NCBI GenBank assembly: GCA_963696025.1
Contig: CAVOII010000004.1
Location: forward strand, 744,001-808,000
Origin: JABCYV01 sp963696025
GTDB lineage: Bacteria; Acidobacteriota; Terriglobia; Terriglobales; Acidobacteriaceae
Direction of reading: 5' to 3'
DNA length: 64,000 nt
Shown here: positions 7,824-14,898 of the stretch, one piece after another
Numbering within the stretch: position 1 is the stretch's first letter
Layout: each line of letters starts with the position of its first letter
Made by a program: the position numbers and the translations under genes
Notes under the pieces: model-generated
Told to the model about the DNA's origin: nothing
The model's input: only the letters and a program-made list of their open reading frames with translations
The model's database searches: none

Positions 7824-9824
7824 ATGAGAAGGACCATACGCGCGGGACAGTTCAGACGGCTGCTGCTGTGGTTCCTCATGACTCTCGCTGCAACAGCATC
7901 GGCGCAGACAAGCGCATCCGTAGCCTCTGAGATGCCGAAGTCGCACAATCCATTCAGTGCTTATTTGCCGAATGAAGTACCTGAGCCGGGGCTGACGAAT
8001 TCTCCCCTGCTGGGCCAATTGATCCGCGATGACAAGCTGTACTTGTCGCTGAAAGACGCGATCCGGCTGGCGCTTGAGAATAATCTCGACCTGGCGATAG
8101 CCCGATATAATCTTCCGATCGCCAACACGGACATACTGCGCACCAAGGCCGGTGGAGTTTTTCGCGGTGTGAATGCGGGCGTTGTGCAAGGGACCCCTGG
8201 CGGTGGAGTTGGGGGCTTTGGCGCAGGCGCTCCTGGCGGGGGCGCTGGCGGCACGACCGGCGGCGCCGGCGGCGCGGGCGCGGGAGCGTCAGGATTGGTG
8301 CAATCAACCTTGGGTGTAGGAACTCCCGTGGCATCGTACGATCCAGCGATTACGGCTTCGGTTGGCGCCGAGCATCAAACCAGTCCTCAGGCCAGTCTTC
8401 AGCTTTTCGGCGTGCCTTCGCTACAGCTCAATACCGGACAAATCAATGTTGGTTATTCGCAGGCTTTTGCGACTGGCACCAGCATTTCAGTACAGTTCAA
8501 CAACAACAGCCAAACCAACAACAGCCCTTTCTACAATCTGTCTCCCGCGCTTACTTCGATGTACCAGTTTTCATTCCAGCAGCAATTGCTTGCAGGATTT
8601 GGCTTCGGCCCCAATCTTCGCTATCTCCGGATTGCAAATAACAACAAAAAGATTTCTGAGATCGCCTTCAAAGATCAAGTGATCGTCACGGTCACGCAGA
8701 TCGAGAACATTTATTGGGACTTGGTCAATGCCTATGAACAGGCGCAAGTAAGTGAACAATCCTTGGCATTCGCGCAGCAGTCGCTGGACAACGCAAAGAA
8801 ACAGCTCCAACTGGAAAGCATTCCCGAGATGGATGTGACGCGCGCCGAAGCTGAAGTCTCGAGGCGCGATCAGGATTTGACCGTCGCACGAACCACGCTG
8901 CAATTGCAGGAATTGCTGATTAAGAACGCTTTGACCAGAAGGCTTGACGATCCGGTGCTGGAAGCTATGCCGGTGGTTCCCACGGACCGTCTGGAATCGA
9001 CACAGCCGGTCGCAAGTCAGGCCGTTCAGGATCTTATCGCGCAGGCGCTGCGGGATCGCACCGAACTCGCAGAGTCCGACATCGATCTAGTGAACCGCCA
9101 GATCAGCCGCAAGGCCGTGACAAACGCGTTGTTGCCCTCGCTCTCATTGGTGGGATTCTACGGAGGATCAGGATTGGCTGGGTCTCTGAATCCGGTTTAC
9201 AATCCGGCTCTGACGGGGGTTCCAAACACCTCCAGCGTGCCCTCGAATTTCGCCGGGGCGCTGGGGAACGCATTCAATAATTCTTCTCCGGACTACTACA
9301 TCGGGCTCAATCTCAACATTCCAATTCGAAATCGTGTTGCCAAGGCCGACCAGTACCGCTCCGAGCTCGAATACCGCCAAGCCGAACTGCGCCGCGAGCA
9401 GTTGATTAAGCAAATTCGGATCGAAGTGCGGAACGCGCAGTATGCTTTGGAACAATCGGGCGCCAGAGTTGACTCAGCCCGAAAAGCAAGGGATTTGGCC
9501 GAGCGTACGTTCGAGATCACAAAAAAAGAGCAAGACCTGGGAGCAGGCTCAAGTTACCAGACCATGACAGCACAGCGCGACCTTTCGGTCGCCGAACTGG
9601 ACTTGGTCACTGCCATGACGATCTACCAGAAGGCCAGAGTCGAACTTGATCGCGCGACAGGGGCGACATTGGAACACAATGGAGTGCTGATTCAGGATGC
9701 CATCGCCGGGACGGTTACCACGTTATCTCCACAACTCATGCCGAGTTCGGCCAAACCGCAAGATCCATGCTCCGTGGCGCCTTCAGGAGTCGAACGAGCT
9801 ACTCTACACGAGGTCGATAAGTGA
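7824..9824 (+). CDS. TolC-family outer membrane efflux protein
   Basis: The 666-residue protein has a cleavable signal (about 1-27, ending ASA-QTS) and two outer-membrane efflux repeats in the C-terminal two thirds, with amphipathic coiled coils around 290-370 and 510-600. A Gly/Ala-rich low-complexity insert occupies about residues 115-160, between the N-terminal segment and the first repeat; TolC homologues usually lack it. It follows the interrupted ATPase by 42 bases and should form the outer-membrane exit of the ADOP/MFP pump. The trimeric channel role is family knowledge. Confidence 0.9.
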   Translation: MRRTIRAGQFRRLLLWFLMTLAATASAQTSASVASEMPKSHNPFSAYLPNEVPEPGLTNSPLLGQLIRDDKLYLSLKDAIRLALENNLDLAIARYNLPIANTDILRTKAGGVFRGVNAGVVQGTPGGGVGGFGAGAPGGGAGGTTGGAGGAGAGASGLVQSTLGVGTPVASYDPAITASVGAEHQTSPQASLQLFGVPSLQLNTGQINVGYSQAFATGTSISVQFNNNSQTNNSPFYNLSPALTSMYQFSFQQQLLAGFGFGPNLRYLRIANNNKKISEIAFKDQVIVTVTQIENIYWDLVNAYEQAQVSEQSLAFAQQSLDNAKKQLQLESIPEMDVTRAEAEVSRRDQDLTVARTTLQLQELLIKNALTRRLDDPVLEAMPVVPTDRLESTQPVASQAVQDLIAQALRDRTELAESDIDLVNRQISRKAVTNALLPSLSLVGFYGGSGLAGSLNPVYNPALTGVPNTSSVPSNFAGALGNAFNNSSPDYYIGLNLNIPIRNRVAKADQYRSELEYRQAELRREQLIKQIRIEVRNAQYALEQSGARVDSARKARDLAERTFEITKKEQDLGAGSSYQTMTAQRDLSVAELDLVTAMTIYQKARVELDRATGATLEHNGVLIQDAIAGTVTTLSPQLMPSSAKPQDPCSVAPSGVERATLHEVDK

Positions 9825-9847
9825 AACGAATTCTACCGGGCACGACA

Positions 9848-9970
9848 ATGGTTACAGGCACGGCACCGCATGTACTGGAGGTAATCCAGTTGGTGAAACA
9901 AGAACTGGTTGGACTCCTCCAGCAGCGGGGGAAACTAAGACTGCATTGGACCAAATCTAAGGAGCCATGA
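9848..9970 (+). CDS. Small hypothetical protein (40 aa), possibly a remnant
   Basis: A 40-codon frame starting ATG and ending TGA encodes an amphipathic helix (HVLEVIQLVKQELVGLLQQR) with a basic tail. Its stop overlaps the next start in an ATGATG arrangement. No convincing ribosome site precedes it, and the region just downstream is full of broken genes, so it may be the front end of a truncated gene. Not recognised as a named family. Confidence 0.3.
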   Translation: MVTGTAPHVLEVIQLVKQELVGLLQQRGKLRLHWTKSKEP

Positions 9971-10209
9971 TGGGCGACCGAAAGGTGGCGACCTTTTTCT
10001 ACGGATCGTTCATGGACGATAACATTTTGAAACAGCTCGGCGTTGTAGCGGAGCGCAGTGAGGTGGCGGTGTTTGTGTTACGTCATCACACCCGTATGAT
10101 TGCGAACCAGGATGGCTCGGTCTACTCCACGAGATGTTCGGCCGCAAACGCAGTCTACCGAGAGGACCAATGGCAGAGACATTCGAAGCATACCGAACTC
10201 GAGTCCTAA
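9970..10209 (+). pseudogene. Decayed gamma-glutamylcyclotransferase-like (AIG2/GGCT) gene
   Basis: The first 35 codons read like a GGCT-fold protein, with the substrate-loop YGS signature in ATFFYGSFMDDNILKQLGV followed by a paralogue-like EVA segment. After that the sequence loses the family pattern and ends at 80 codons, about half the usual length, and the next gene starts inside it at 10170. AAGGAG at 9959-9964 fits ATG 9970. The likely reading is a gene shortened by deletion during the rearrangements that also truncated its neighbour. Confidence 0.5.
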
Positions 10210-10434
10210 GCTATCTTGGCGATGAGGAGCCCATCGGTGTCCAACAAGCCACCCCATCGCAGCTCGATCGGCGTCTGCGCGATGTCGCGCCCGAGGAGTT
10301 GATCCGGCGCCCTGCACCTGAAAAGTGGTCAATTGCCGAGATCGTAGCGCACTTGGCGGACGCGGAGCTGGCGATGGGGTGGCGATTGCGAAACATGCTG
10401 GCGAATCCGGGCGTGGCCTTAACGTGGTGGGATG
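10170..10434 (+). pseudogene. DinB-family gene, 5' fragment truncated by an IS1182-type fragment
   Basis: From ATG 10170 (GAGAGGA just upstream) the frame encodes about 88 residues of a DinB/YfiT-like four-helix protein: EKWSIAEIVAHLADAELAMG is the typical first metal-site helix with its His, followed by a WRLRNML segment. Homology stops at about 10430, where transposase sequence begins in a different frame. The remaining two thirds of the gene, including the other metal-binding His residues, are missing. Confidence 0.7.
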
Positions 10435-11067
10435 AGGCGGCAGGAGACGGTCGCGGCACAAAACATGATCACCCGCTTTGTGCAGTGGCAAGGTCGAGAG
10501 CCAGCGTCGGTAGCAGCGGATGCGACCTATGGCAATGGGGAGTTTCTGCAATGGTTGCTGGATCGCGGCATCACGCCTTACATGCGCACGCGAGACAGTG
10601 CTCTGAGAAAGAACAACCCCGGCTATGGCCCGGAGCGGTTTACCTATGTACCGGAGAGCAACAGCTACCGTTGTCCTGCAGGAGAGCAACTGAACTATGT
10701 CGGCTTAAACGTTCGCAATCGTGCCCATGCCTATATCGGCAGCGGCAAACGCTGCGGAGCATGCTCCCAAAAAGCGCAATGCACAACTGGACGATATAAA
10801 TATCTCGCCATTCACATCCATGAGTCGGCGCGACAACGAGCACGGGAGTTGGCGAACACACCGGAGTTTTCCACGGCACAACGACAGCGAAAGAAAGTCG
10901 AGGCTTTGTTTGCTGAACTGAAGCATCAGATCGGGCTGCGCCGCCTGCGCTTGCGTCGGATGAAATTCGTCCGCGAGCAGTTCTTCCTGGCAGCGGCTGC
11001 GCAGAACATCAAGCGACTGGTGCGCTTCCTCAGCCAGCCAACAGCACCGCTGGCTGTCACCGCCTAG
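10435..11067 (+). pseudogene. IS1182-family transposase, C-terminal fragment
   Basis: About 210 residues of the C-terminal DDE region remain: VAADATYGNGEFLQWL with a catalytic Asp, a four-Cys cluster (CPAGE, CGACSQKAQC) and the terminal VEALFAELKHQIGLRRLRLRR block carrying the Glu. It aligns over its whole length with the fragment at 23220-24089 but differs at many positions, so the two come from distinct related elements. The N-terminal helix-turn-helix part is missing. Confidence 0.85.
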
Positions 11068-11143
11068 AAACAAGAAGAAGAACTCGGCAGTATCCACACC
11101 CGCCCGCACAAAGATCGGTCCAACCGCAGAGTTTTTCAACACC
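10435..11143 (+). mobile_element. IS1182-type element, right-end fragment
   Basis: The fragment contains the C-terminal third of an IS1182-family transposase and the right terminal repeat (gtttttcaacacccacg, about 11131-11147). The left end is absent. Its left breakpoint is fused to the DinB-like gene. The same terminal sequence recurs at 24161-24173, 24308-24328 and 26222-26238. Confidence 0.75.
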
Positions 11144-11246
11144 CACGCCTGTTCTCGACATTCGCAAAAGTTGCGTTGGGTGTACACTTTACGGCTCTCG
11201 ATAAGAGCAAATCGAAGTCCCGTTGTAAGAACGGAGGATCACAACT

Positions 11247-12032
11247 ATGAATCAGAAACTGGGGTTGGGTCTTGGAAGCCTCTTAGTGCTCGCCGTTGCT
11301 GCCACCATCGGGTCCGCGCCAGCCAGCGCGCAAACTATGGAGGTGAAAGAGAAGTCGCCGATGTATACGTACGTCGGCTATTGGAATATTCCCCGGGGAC
11401 AGTGGGGCGAGATGGCAAAGTACGACGCCGCAGACGAGAAGCTGATGGAAAAAGCCTTCGCCAGTGGCACGATCGTGGCTTATGGGAATGACATAAACCT
11501 GGTTCACGAGCCGGACGGTGCCACTCACGATGGTTGGTGGTCCGCGATGTCCTTGGCGGGAGTGCTCAACGTGCTGGAGCAGGCCTACAGTTCGGGTTCG
11601 GCCACTACTCCCGTGTTGAGCACGGCGACGAAACACTGGGACAACGTTTTAGTTAGCCGGTATTACAACTGGCATTCCGGGTCGTGGAAGGGAGTCTACA
11701 CACATGCCGCGACGTACACCCTGAAGAAAGATGTGCCGGGAGATGCGGTGGAGACGGTGACCAAGGCCTTGATCGCCCCACTCCTGGAGAAGATGCTGGC
11801 TGACGGCGCGATTCATGAGTGGGAGGTCGACACCGAGGCGATCCACACGACGAATCCGAACACGTTTTTCGTTTTCTACATCGCGGCAAACGCAGAAGGG
11901 TTGGATAAGGTCAGCGCTGCACTGACGAGCCTGCTCAAGGCGAACCCTCTGGACGGACCAGCATTCGGCTCGATGATGGACATGAGCGTGCACCGCGACG
12001 GACTGGCCCGCACAACCGCCACTTACAAATAG
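11247..12032 (+). CDS. Secreted hypothetical protein
   Basis: The 261-residue product has a clear signal peptide (1-29, ASAQ cleavage site) and a strong GGAGG site at 11234-11238. The mature part shows two similar halves, each with an aromatic strand (YTYVGYWNIPRGQWGEM and YTHAATYTLKKDVPGDAV) followed by a helix and a region rich in Thr. This could be a duplicated ferredoxin-like (dimeric alpha/beta-barrel) fold, but that is only a guess from pattern. No catalytic signature was recognised. It stands alone between an IS1182 fragment and an IS110 element. Confidence 0.75.
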   Translation: MNQKLGLGLGSLLVLAVAATIGSAPASAQTMEVKEKSPMYTYVGYWNIPRGQWGEMAKYDAADEKLMEKAFASGTIVAYGNDINLVHEPDGATHDGWWSAMSLAGVLNVLEQAYSSGSATTPVLSTATKHWDNVLVSRYYNWHSGSWKGVYTHAATYTLKKDVPGDAVETVTKALIAPLLEKMLADGAIHEWEVDTEAIHTTNPNTFFVFYIAANAEGLDKVSAALTSLLKANPLDGPAFGSMMDMSVHRDGLARTTATYK

Positions 12033-12303
12033 TCTTTGCCTTTCTGTTCCGTGAGCAGCGGCAGAGGACAAGCGTTGCTCGCGGGCTGGTTTCCTCCAAC
12101 CCAATTTGACGGAGAGGGGCGTAGCTCGGCAAGTTGCGCGTTTTGCAGTAGTCGGCGAAAAATCCCGATTTCACTCATCTGCCCGCAGCGGGGCATTTGA
12201 GTGATATCGCCTGTGTCTGATGTCATAACGACGTCGGCCTCACAACGGACCGAGTAGACTTTGCGGTATCCAACCAAAAAGGCTCGGGACGAAGGAGGCC
12301 GAG

Positions 12304-13377
12304 ATGAAAATTGTAGGCTGTGATCTGCACGCAAGACAACAAACCATAGCCATGGTGGACACTGAAACCGGGGAGTTCGTGGAGAGGGCACTTTCCCACG
12401 AAGGCAACGCCCTGCGAGAGTTTTACGGGGCCTTGGAGGGTCCGGTGGTGGTGGGCATCGAAGCCACGGGATCCATGCAGTGGTTCTTGGAACTGCTGCA
12501 AGAGTTGGGAATCCAATGCCGTGTGGGACATCCGGCGAAGATCCGCGCGAAAGAAACGCGGAAGCAGAAGCATGATCGGCGAGATGCACGGTTGATATTG
12601 GAACTGCTCATCGAAGATCGCTTTCCGGAGATTTGGATGCCCTCGATCGAAGAGCGGGACTTGCGAACCTTGCTGCGGGACCGACATCAGTGGGTAAAGA
12701 TGCGAGCACGATTGCAGCACACCTTGCAGGCGATCGCCCTCAATCACGCCCTGCGCCGAGGCCACGCGCTCTGGAGTCAGGCAGGGCAGAACACACTGCA
12801 GGCACTGCCCTTGCCACCCTACACCAGTCAGAGACGGACAGAACTGCTGAGCTTGTATGAACAGTTGCAGCAACGAATCCAAGAACTAGATAAAGAAGTG
12901 GAAGCCCAGGCCCGACAAAGGCTACAGGCGCGCCGGCTGCTAACCCATCCGGGCGTAGGTGCGGTGACGGCTTTGGCGACCGATGTTTTTCTCGGTGACC
13001 CGAGTCGCTTCGACACCGCCAACCAGGTGGCCAGCTACATCGGGATGATTCCGTGTGAGCACACCAGCGGGAAGCGACAACGACTGGGAAAACTGACCAA
13101 GCAAGGCAACTCCCTGCTGCGCTATCTGTGGACCGAAGCAGGGATGCATGCGGTACGGAAAGACCCGGAGTTGCAACGCTTCTATCGGCGCAAGCTCATC
13201 CAGAAAGGAATGGGCAAGGCAAGGATCGCAGCGGCACGCAAACTGGGTATCCGGCTGTGGATCATGATGCGTGACCAGATTGATTACGAACAGTTCTGTC
13301 GCCGCGGAAGGTTGCGGCAGAAGGGGAAAGCCCATGCGGGGATGCCTGATTTCAACAGTGGTCCTGCAATGCAGTGA
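12304..13377 (+). CDS. IS110-family transposase (DEDD recombinase), copy A
   Basis: The 357-residue protein has an N-terminal RuvC-like DEDD domain (Asp7 in GCDLHARQQT, Glu53 in GIEATG, Asp91 and Asp94 in KHDRRDARL), a central coiled coil (about 180-210), and a C-terminal Transposase_20 domain (LTHPGVGAVTALA, then SGKRQRLGKLTKQGNSLLR with the probable nucleophile Ser255). A GAAGGAGG site precedes ATG 12304. In this family the enzyme uses an element-encoded guide RNA (bridge RNA or seekRNA). It differs from copy B at residue 202 (Gln here, Leu there). Confidence 0.95.
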   Translation: MKIVGCDLHARQQTIAMVDTETGEFVERALSHEGNALREFYGALEGPVVVGIEATGSMQWFLELLQELGIQCRVGHPAKIRAKETRKQKHDRRDARLILELLIEDRFPEIWMPSIEERDLRTLLRDRHQWVKMRARLQHTLQAIALNHALRRGHALWSQAGQNTLQALPLPPYTSQRRTELLSLYEQLQQRIQELDKEVEAQARQRLQARRLLTHPGVGAVTALATDVFLGDPSRFDTANQVASYIGMIPCEHTSGKRQRLGKLTKQGNSLLRYLWTEAGMHAVRKDPELQRFYRRKLIQKGMGKARIAAARKLGIRLWIMMRDQIDYEQFCRRGRLRQKGKAHAGMPDFNSGPAMQ

Positions 13378-13632
13378 CCGGGTCAACTGAATAGGCTGCC
13401 CGCCTCCCCATGGGAGGGGAGTTTGCACAACACATCATGATCGAGCGTGACCGAAGAGATGTCTGGTGGGCTACGCCACCACAATGATGAAGAAAACGGG
13501 CCGAGCCATGCGGTTGGATACAAATCATCGAGAAGTAAAGACCGTTGCTCTCTCGAAGGAACCAGTGCGTCTGCGCTGAGGGGAAAGTATGCACCGACTT
13601 ACTAAAATGAAACCCCAAGTCCCTTGACACGA
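13378..13632 (+). ncRNA. Candidate seekRNA (bridge RNA) region of IS110 copy A
   Basis: The 255 bases between the transposase stop and the right inverted repeat hold no gene and are fully conserved in copy B. Two hairpins are visible: one around cctccccatgggagg (about 13405-13420) and one with stem ggtgg/ccacc (about 13465-13480). An 8-base string agagatgt at 13455-13462 recurs at the right terminus (13644-13651), as expected for a guide loop matching an element end. IS1111-group elements place their guide RNA here; expression is inferred. Confidence 0.4.
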
Positions 13633-13648
13633 CCGACGTCGTTAGAGA

Positions 13649-14072
13649 TGTTGAAAAAGTCCCTCAGTTGATGCTTGTGGCGGTGCAATGTTCGGGTTAT
13701 AAGCAGGCCAGAGTCTCGATGCAGCTTCACCATTCCATTTGGAGGCCTGCCGCTCATGATGGGGCACCAATCCCGCTTAGAAGCATTGTTCTATTACTTC
13801 CGCCTGGAAGATCAAGTTCCTGAAAATCATCTGCTACGCCTGATCGATAGACAGGTCAACTTTGAATTTATACGAGCCAAGTTGAAGGACGCCTACAGCG
13901 ACGCAGGAAGGCCATGGATCGACCCAGAACTGCTGCTGCGCATGCTGCTGGTCGGCTATCTCTACGGGGTCACGAGCGAAAGGAAACTGGTGGAAGAGCT
14001 ACGTATGCATCTGGCGTGGCGTTGGTTCACCGGAGTGGGCTTCGATCAGGAGATTCCGCATCACTCCGTGTC
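13649..14072 (+). mobile_element. IS1182-type element, left-end fragment
   Basis: It begins with the terminal repeat tgttgaaaaagtc (13649-13661) and a leader similar to that at 23105-23190, then the transposase N-terminus, and breaks off at about 14070 inside a gene on the other strand. The first bases of its terminus overlap the right boundary of IS110 copy A, so the IS110 element appears to have inserted at or next to this IS end. Confidence 0.75.
13756..14072 (+). pseudogene. IS1182-family transposase, N-terminal fragment
   Basis: About 105 residues remain, matching the conserved front of IS1182 transposases: RLEDQVPENHLLRLIDRQV, then GRPWIDPELLLRMLLVGYLYG and RMHLAWRWFTGVGFDQEIPHHS. After the HHS motif the family would continue with SKNRHGRF-like sequence; here it runs into unrelated DNA. 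The DDE domain is absent, so no function remains. Confidence 0.85.
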
Positions 14073-14459
14073 CAAAAGAAAGTCATGGACTTCGGGAATG
14101 ATTTGCTGCTCTTTGAGAGCATTCTTCAAGGGGGCTACAAGTTCATCCCTGGTATCGCGGATGAGAAATCGGGTGAACTTGGACGTAGTCCCTCCGCACT
14201 CAGTGATAACGTCATGCCAAAGAATATCCAAAGCGCTCCGCAAATTATGGAGCGCGTCGCCCATCAGTACTGCCGCGTCCTCGGTTGGAAATGCGAGAGG
14301 ATCAAAGTCGAGCGACAGCCAACCCATGTGCTTCGCGTCCTGCTCGACGTTGATACGGTAAAAATCGTCCGTGATGATAGCTCCGAGCCAAGCATTGAGA
14401 TCACTGATGTGTTTCGCAGCCCGCTGAATCTTTTTCCGTGAAGATGCGAATTGGCGCAT
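14061..14459 (-). CDS. Hypothetical protein, C-terminally truncated by an IS1182-type fragment
   Basis: The frame encodes a helical N-terminal segment (SSRKKIQRAAKHISDLNAWL) and a block GDALHNLRSALDILWHDVI. That pattern is common to a widespread uncharacterised family, where the second block is part of a helical bundle. Such proteins are usually longer than 200 residues; here the product is 132 residues and its last few codons and stop come from the IS fragment. ATG 14459 is chosen; a TTG lies four codons earlier. Probably non-functional or altered. Confidence 0.55.
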   Translation of the reverse strand: MRQFASSRKKIQRAAKHISDLNAWLGAIITDDFYRINVEQDAKHMGWLSLDFDPLAFPTEDAAVLMGDALHNLRSALDILWHDVITECGGTTSKFTRFLIRDTRDELVAPLKNALKEQQIIPEVHDFLLDTE

Positions 14460-14529
14460 GATTGAATCCAATGGACTGCTTTGCCGTTTTCATCCGCTAG
14501 GACACAACAACGACACGGAAGGACTCAAC

Positions 14530-14832
14530 ATGATAAGCCGAATCTGGCATGGCGCGACCCTCGCAAGCAAAAGCGACGAGTACCTAAACCTGATGCGAAC
14601 CGTCGCTATCCCCGATTACCGTTCGACTCCCGGCAATAAGGGCGCTTATGCGCTACGTCGTATTGAGGGCGATACCGCGCATTTTTTGATGGTCACGTTC
14701 TGGGAATCCGAGGTGGCAATTCGCGCCTTCTCCGGAGAAGACATCAGTGTCGCGAAATACTACGACTTCGACAAGGATTTCCTGCTCGAACTGGAGCCGT
14801 GCGCCACACATTACGAGATGTACGACCGATAA
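14530..14832 (+). CDS. Antibiotic biosynthesis monooxygenase-like (ABM-fold) protein
   Basis: The 100-residue protein looks like a small dimeric alpha/beta-barrel protein: RIWHGATLASKSDEYLNLM strand-helix, GAYALRR strand, AHFLMVTFWESEVAIRAFSG strand-helix. The W-E-S segment is common in ABM-type proteins. A GGAAGGA site at 14517-14523 supports ATG 14530. Such proteins range from small-molecule oxygenases to haem-degrading or stress proteins; nothing here selects one. It stands alone, upstream of and convergent with a kinase gene. Confidence 0.7.
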   Translation: MISRIWHGATLASKSDEYLNLMRTVAIPDYRSTPGNKGAYALRRIEGDTAHFLMVTFWESEVAIRAFSGEDISVAKYYDFDKDFLLELEPCATHYEMYDR

Positions 14833-14898
14833 ACCTACATCCAGTATTTCCCTTCTGCGTGTAATCGCCTGATAGCGTCAACTACCGGTTCTCTCAGC

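Larger units (their letters stand above)
12217..13655 (+). mobile_element. IS110-family (IS1111-type) insertion sequence, copy A
   Basis: This 1439-bp block is identical, except for about one base, to 27455-28893, and the flanks differ completely, so the ends can be read by comparison. Subterminal inverted repeats taacgacgtcgg (12226-12237) and ccgacgtcgtta (13633-13644) lie 9 and 11 bases inside the shared ends. There is no target duplication. Subterminal repeats plus a long noncoding tail after the transposase are features of the IS1111 group. The right end abuts an IS1182-type left terminus. Confidence 0.9.

Noticed and set aside
12223..12882. 219-codon frame antisense to the IS110 transposase, present in both copies
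   Set aside because: It is the complement of the catalytic domain, has no ribosome site and no recognisable family; conservation follows from identity of the element.
13649..14072. IS1182 left fragment here and right fragment at 10435 considered as one element split by later insertion
   Set aside because: The order is C-terminal part then N-terminal part on the same strand, and the middle of the transposase is missing, so they cannot be halves of a single interrupted copy.
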